Shown here in pieces: positions 43,800-47,401 of a stretch of DNA of 47,401 nucleotides. The translations under genes were made by a program, and so were the position numbers. Each line of letters opens with the position of its first letter. Within the stretch, counting starts at the first letter, position 1. Source of the stretch: an uncultured Spirochaetaceae bacterium (GTDB lineage: Bacteria; Spirochaetota; Spirochaetia; Sphaerochaetales; Sphaerochaetaceae); contig CALXOL010000017.1 in NCBI GenBank assembly GCA_944390015.1, positions 1 to 47,401 of the forward strand, read 5' to 3'. The notes below the pieces were generated by a model, which saw only the letters and a list, made by a program, of their open reading frames with translations, ran no database searches and was not told the DNA's origin.

Positions 43800-45170
43800 A
43801 TGGCAGAAAGAGAGACACTTTCTTCTCGCCTAGGGTTCATACTGCTTTCAGCAGGATGCGCCATAGGACTGGGAAACGTATGGCGCTTCCCATATATAAC
43901 AGGACGTTACGGTGGAGCTGTATTCGTACTAATATACTTAGGCTTCCTCCTTATAATGGGACTGCCCATCATGGTGATGGAATTCTCAATTGGAAGGGGC
44001 GGAAAGCAGAACATCGTCGGAGCATACAGAAATCTGGAACCGAAAGGCAGCAAATGGCATATCGCAGGACCGTTTGCCATTATAGGCAACTACATGCTCC
44101 TGTTTTATTACATTCCTATCACAGGATGGCTGCTTTATTATTTCCTCTCTTCAATCGCAGGTACGTTCCAAGCCCTTGGGACAGCAGAGGTGAACTCTTT
44201 CTTCCAGGATCTCCTTGCTCACCCACTCAGACAGTTCGGATGGGGAGCTTTGGCACTCTTAATAACAGCAGCAATTGCCGTCATGGGTCTTAAGAACGGA
44301 GTTGAGAGGATATCGAAAATAATGATGGCTCTTCTTTTCATCCTCATGGTCGCACTTGCTATTCATTCTGTAACACTTGAAGGAGGAAAGGAAGGACTAC
44401 TCTTCTTCATCAAACCGGATCCCAGCAATCTGGTTGAGTACGGACTAGGAGAGTCGATATTCGCAGCAATGGGACAGTCATTCTTCACCCTATCGCTTGG
44501 AATCGGAGCAATGTCCATCATGGGTTCATACTTCAGTCAGGAGAGGTCTCTTACGGGAGAAAGCATCAGGATAGTCTGCCTTGATACATCCATCGCTCTT
44601 CTTGCGGGATTCATCATCTTCCCAGCCTGCTCTGCTTTCGGAATTGAAGCGGGAAGCGGCCCAAGTCTCCTGTTCATCACACTTCCAAACGTATTTGCAA
44701 AGATGACTGGCGGTGTATTATGGGCAACCCTCTTCTTCCTTGCAATGTCCTTTGCCGCACTTACGACACTTATTGCCGTATTTGAGAACATACTCTCTTA
44801 TTGGATGGACATAAGGGGAATGAGCAGAAAGAAAGCGACTTTACTCAATATCGTAATCTTTTTAATTCTGATCCTGCCCTGCATATTCGGCTATAACATC
44901 TGGTCGGGATTCACTCCATTTGGAGAAGGCACTGGAATAATGGATCTTGAGGACTTCATCGTCTCCAACCTCCTACTTCCTCTCGGTTCTCTTGTAATGG
45001 TCATCTTCTGTACATCCCGTTATGGCTGGGGCTGGGATAAGTTCATTAAGACGGCAGATATGGGAGATGGACTGAAATTCCCATCAAAACTCAGATTCTA
45101 CTGTGCCTACATACTGCCTCTTATCATTCTTTTTGTTACTATTAAAGGTATAATAGACATCTTGTTCTGA
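43800..45170 (+). CDS. sodium:neurotransmitter symporter family (NSS) transporter
   Basis: 456 residues, about eleven to twelve membrane segments. LGFILLSAGCAIGLGNVWRF and PIMVMEFSIGRGGKQN are the LeuT/MhsT N-terminal signature, with the unwound first helix that binds sodium and the amino acid. Bacterial members import amino acids such as tryptophan, tyrosine or leucine. It follows DUF1846 by 23 bases and precedes the Hpt-like gene by 10. Supplying an amino acid next to gdhA is consistent with amino-acid fermentation. Confidence 0.92.
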   Translation: MAERETLSSRLGFILLSAGCAIGLGNVWRFPYITGRYGGAVFVLIYLGFLLIMGLPIMVMEFSIGRGGKQNIVGAYRNLEPKGSKWHIAGPFAIIGNYMLLFYYIPITGWLLYYFLSSIAGTFQALGTAEVNSFFQDLLAHPLRQFGWGALALLITAAIAVMGLKNGVERISKIMMALLFILMVALAIHSVTLEGGKEGLLFFIKPDPSNLVEYGLGESIFAAMGQSFFTLSLGIGAMSIMGSYFSQERSLTGESIRIVCLDTSIALLAGFIIFPACSAFGIEAGSGPSLLFITLPNVFAKMTGGVLWATLFFLAMSFAALTTLIAVFENILSYWMDIRGMSRKKATLLNIVIFLILILPCIFGYNIWSGFTPFGEGTGIMDLEDFIVSNLLLPLGSLVMVIFCTSRYGWGWDKFIKTADMGDGLKFPSKLRFYCAYILPLIILFVTIKGIIDILF

Positions 45171-45180
45171 TGAGGGAAGA

Positions 45181-45516
45181 ATGAACATTAAAGCTATTGC
45201 AGGAAAAATAGGACTGGACTGGGAAAATGCCCTTGAATACTATGGCGGGGATATCGGTATGTTAAAGGAGAAGCTCGCTTCTTTTGAGAAGGACACAGCC
45301 TTTGACGAGCTTAGGAAAGCCATAGAGCAGAAAGACTCCGAGATGGTGATAAAAAGGGCGCATAAGATTAAGAAGGCCGCAGAAAAAGTAGGTCTTAATA
45401 CCTTGGCTAAAAAAGCTGGAGAGCTGGAGAATGCTAAGGGACTTAAGGAGATGCCGGCTTTTCTAGAACTTGAAAAAGAATACCAAGGTGTCGTTAATGC
45501 CTTGAGAGACGAATGA
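45181..45516 (+). CDS. small Hpt-like helical protein
   Basis: 111 residues, all helical. RAHKIKKAAEKVGLNTLAKK aligns with the histidine-phosphotransfer motif (AHxLKGxAxxxG...L); the histidine and lysine are kept but the Gly after Lys is replaced by Lys. The tail (GELENAKGL) also matches Hpt domains. So it may be a divergent or degenerate phosphotransfer protein. No kinase or response regulator lies nearby. It is the last gene of the gdhA operon and ends at a terminator. Confidence 0.7.
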   Translation: MNIKAIAGKIGLDWENALEYYGGDIGMLKEKLASFEKDTAFDELRKAIEQKDSEMVIKRAHKIKKAAEKVGLNTLAKKAGELENAKGLKEMPAFLELEKEYQGVVNALRDE

Positions 45517-45519
45517 GAG

Positions 45520-45543
45520 AGGAGGTCGAAAGGCCTCCTTTTT
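45520..45543 (+). terminator. gdhA operon terminator
   Basis: AGGAGGTC-GAAA-GGCCTCCT hairpin (GAAA tetraloop) followed by TTTTT, three bases after the Hpt-like stop. Confidence 0.95.
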
Positions 45544-45551
45544 CATAACTC

Positions 45552-45592
45552 AACCAATGGTTTGTTGGAAATAATCTATACTTCTATATAAT
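45552..45592 (+). promoter_or_regulatory. XRE regulator promoter
   Basis: TTGGAA (45565-45570), 16 bp, TATAAT (45587-45592). An 11-base palindrome AACCAATGGTT (45552-45562) just upstream could be the operator for the XRE protein itself. Confidence 0.5.
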
Positions 45593-45617
45593 CAGAGGCA
45601 AGGAGAGAAAAAAGTCC

Positions 45618-46250
45618 ATGCTTGATCAAAGGAAAACAGGTGTTCTGATAGCAAAAAAGAGGAAGGAGAAGAACATTACCCAAACTATCCTTGCCTCATA
45701 CCTTGGAATTACGGACAGAGCGGTATCAAAATGGGAAAGGGGTCTTGCCCTTCCAGATGCATCAATAATGCTGAAACTATGCAACATACTAGGCATAAGT
45801 ATTACGGAACTGCTTACAGGAGAAGAAACAATGGAAGAGAACTATAAGGAAAAGGCGGAAAAACTCATTCTGGAAATAAGGAAAAGAGAAGAAGATAACA
45901 ATAGATACCTCCTCAAACTGGAGACGGTAATAGGCGTTCTAGCCACAGTATCCGCCCTCACTATTATCTTCATTGCAGCATTCCTGATTCCAGGAACCGC
46001 ACTCATGTTCTTTCTGATTCTAATTGCGCTCGCAATACTCTCAGTGGGGATTTATTTCGCATTAAAGATCGAGAGAGACGCTGGATACTACGAATGTAGG
46101 CATTGCCATCATAGATATGTTCCAGATTTCAACTGCGTCCTGATGGCTCCGCATATAGGAAGAGACCGCATGATGAAATGCCCTAAGTGCGGGAAAAAAA
46201 GCTTAATGAAAAAAGTACTGCTGCCAGAAGACTCAGAGGATCGGAATTGA
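45618..46250 (+). CDS. XRE-family regulator with membrane helices and zinc ribbon
   Basis: 210 residues. Residues 5-65 are a Cro/C1 helix-turn-helix (KRKEKNITQTILASYLGITDRAVSKWERG). A coiled linker leads to two membrane segments (about 105-150), then a zinc ribbon (CRHCHHRY...CPKCGKKS). The architecture is common in Firmicutes membrane-linked regulators. Target unknown; the palindrome upstream may be its operator. The end overlaps the convergent ogt gene by 18 bases. Confidence 0.85.
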   Translation: MLDQRKTGVLIAKKRKEKNITQTILASYLGITDRAVSKWERGLALPDASIMLKLCNILGISITELLTGEETMEENYKEKAEKLILEIRKREEDNNRYLLKLETVIGVLATVSALTIIFIAAFLIPGTALMFFLILIALAILSVGIYFALKIERDAGYYECRHCHHRYVPDFNCVLMAPHIGRDRMMKCPKCGKKSLMKKVLLPEDSEDRN

Positions 46251-46793
46251 GCAGAAATGTGGCATACTCTTTGGCGTCTTAAGAATAGATGTATTAAAGC
46301 CTTCAAGCGATAGAAGCCTTTTCTTACGCTCTATTCCTCCCCCATAACCTGTAATATTGTTTCCGCTTCCAATCACACGATGGCAGGGTACGATTATCGA
46401 AATCGGGTTATGCCCCACAGCTCCTCCGACTGCTCGAGCGGACATCCTCTCAATTCCTTTTTCCTTTGCGATTTGGTCCGCAATCTCCCCATATGTAACA
46501 ACCTTTCCATAAGGGATTAAAAGGAGCTGAGACCATACCGCCTTCTGAAATTCCGTTCCCAATAGATGCATGTGAGGAGTAAAATCTGGTTTTTTTGCAG
46601 AAAAATAGATGTCGAGCCATCTCTTTGCCTCTTTTATAAAGGCACACTCTTCTTCTTTTATTTCCTCTTTCTTATCTTCATAAGAGAATCGCTGGTTGGA
46701 AAACCCAACCGATGTCAGTCCGTAATCATCAGAAGTAAGAAACATGTGACCCAAGGGAGATAAATAGAAACTCAAGTACTGCATACATTTCAT
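46233..46793 (-). CDS. ogt: methylated-DNA-[protein]-cysteine S-methyltransferase
   Basis: 186 residues; removes alkyl groups from O6-guanine by transfer to its own cysteine. The active site IIVPCHRVIG (C137), GTEFQKAVWSQLLLIPYG, ARAVGGAVGHNPI and GYGGGIERKKRLLSLEG are all present. The N-terminal part is the short Ogt-type domain. A second ATG four codons in is possible; no clear ribosome site is visible at either. The C-terminus extends about 20 residues past the family's usual end and overlaps the convergent XRE gene. Confidence 0.93.
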   Translation of the reverse strand: MKCMQYLSFYLSPLGHMFLTSDDYGLTSVGFSNQRFSYEDKKEEIKEEECAFIKEAKRWLDIYFSAKKPDFTPHMHLLGTEFQKAVWSQLLLIPYGKVVTYGEIADQIAKEKGIERMSARAVGGAVGHNPISIIVPCHRVIGSGNNITGYGGGIERKKRLLSLEGFNTSILKTPKSMPHFCSIPIL

Positions 46794-47195
46794 TTTATTT
46801 AAAGAGATTTTCTATTTTCAAGAAAAGAAGTGAAAAAATTCTGTTTTGCCCCCTAGGAAAAAAATAAAAGGAGGAAAGAAAAATCAGGGGCAAAACATAA
46901 TCGAACGACCATTCGATAAAATATTTAAAAGAAACCCAACCATGGAAAAAAGAGTTTCTCTTACATACCTTTAAAGTTTCCCATAATAAGGATTTGTATA
47001 TATCTGATTCCCTAGAAAACCGTATATCTTATATACGATAATTACCACTATGTCAATTGGAGAAGAGAAAAATATTTCCCCCTGCATAATAGGATGGATC
47101 CATTGCGATTCTGGTTCAATCAAAATTTAAGTATATAAGCAGTAAAGGAAACATTCTTTCTAAATTAGAAATACGTTAATAGAACTTTATTAAAA
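46794..47195. other. gene-free AT-rich stretch with a distant inverted repeat
   Basis: About 400 bases with no supportable gene. The one clear structure is GTTTTGCCCC (46843-46852) and GGGGCAAAAC (46887-46896), a perfect 10-base inverted repeat around a 34-base purine-rich spacer. It lies 50 bases upstream of ogt and could be an operator or the ogt promoter region. Nothing else stands out; no tRNA or CRISPR-like repeat is seen. Confidence 0.5.
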
Positions 47196-47401
47196 TTAGT
47201 TGCTCCCATTAATTAGAAATTTTTCTTTCTGAGAAGCTATGATATTCTTAAATATTTCCTCAACTTTATTTCCTTTCTCATACGGATATAAGATGAATTC
47301 CTGTCCACGCATTGGAAGTTCCTTTGTTAGGGTCGGTTCAAAATAACCACCCGTAGACGGGAAAATAAAACCAATCGAGGTCGGAAAAAAGAAACCATAG
47401 G
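47196..47401 (-). CDS. unidentified gene, C-terminal end only (partial)
   Basis: The minus strand stays open from the window edge to a TAA at 47196-47198, giving about 67 residues: FFFPTSIGFIFPSTGGYFEP, then TLTKELPMRGQEFILYPYEK and EEIFKNIIASQKEKFL. Codon use and residue mix look like a real protein, but I do not recognise the family. The 5' part lies outside the window. Confidence 0.6.
   Translation of the reverse strand, partial: YGFFFPTSIGFIFPSTGGYFEPTLTKELPMRGQEFILYPYEKGNKVEEIFKNIIASQKEKFLINGSN

Noticed and set aside
46794-47195. CRISPR or tandem repeat in the AT-rich gap
   Set aside because: No repeated unit with spacers is visible; only one inverted repeat.

Overview
The window most likely comes from a spirochaete, perhaps a host-associated anaerobe of the Sphaerochaetaceae/Treponemataceae type. 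Supporting this are the 5' end of a 16S rRNA gene (minus strand, bases 1-39) ending its primer site in AACGAACGCTGG, a ThrRS without a TGS domain as in other spirochaetes, a COG3014/LPP20/LpoB-like lipoprotein set, and a fermentative [FeFe]-hydrogenase locus. Some parts look Firmicutes-like (T-box riboswitch, Hfs-type hydrogenase operon, XRE regulator with a zinc ribbon), so exchange with gut Firmicutes is plausible. The genus is an inference.

Layout. 1-360: 16S start, its leader and a strong rrn promoter with an A/T-rich upstream element. 364-4736, minus: HAD phosphatase, pgsA, then thrS under a complete T-box, then cutC. 4755-10200, minus: a tightly overlapped hydrogen-metabolism operon (thioredoxin-like 2Fe-2S protein, HydS-like sensory hydrogenase, PP2C/SpoIIE phosphatase, second 2Fe-2S protein, group B-like [FeFe] hydrogenase, fRMsr, cutC). 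It is preceded by ispH-rex, so the NADH/NAD sensor sits beside the hydrogen genes. 11960-18712, minus: yajC, a DUF1016 nuclease remnant, groEL, a phytol-kinase-like/DUF92 membrane pair, DUF2207 and lemA. 18872-20914, plus: argR-pgi.

21098-28947: a catabolic block made of an Fe-S old-yellow-enzyme, a serine esterase, an SLC13/DASS-like anion transporter, a UxaA-type dehydratase and a divergent LysR regulator. It suggests uptake, hydrolysis and reduction/dehydration of an esterified organic acid. 28948-31390: an accessory patch with a DUF4143 ATPase remnant, a solitary TnpB element with matching terminal hairpins, an unidentified gene remnant and a Phd/ParE toxin-antitoxin pair.

31510-34484: a three-gene lipoprotein operon. 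Its promoter spacer carries a run of ten G. The second gene carries a run of six G exactly at a frameshift, plus an in-frame stop, and the third gene is also frameshifted. This is either a phase-variable (contingency) locus or a decaying one, and is the most interesting item here. 34634-40644, minus: a complete peptide/nickel-type ABC importer (dppABCDF-like) with a metallophosphoesterase. 40913-45516, plus: gdhA, DUF1846, a sodium:neurotransmitter-type symporter and a small Hpt-like protein, a probable amino-acid nitrogen operon. 45618-47401: XRE membrane regulator, ogt, a gene-free AT-rich stretch, and the 3' end of an unidentified gene leaving the window.
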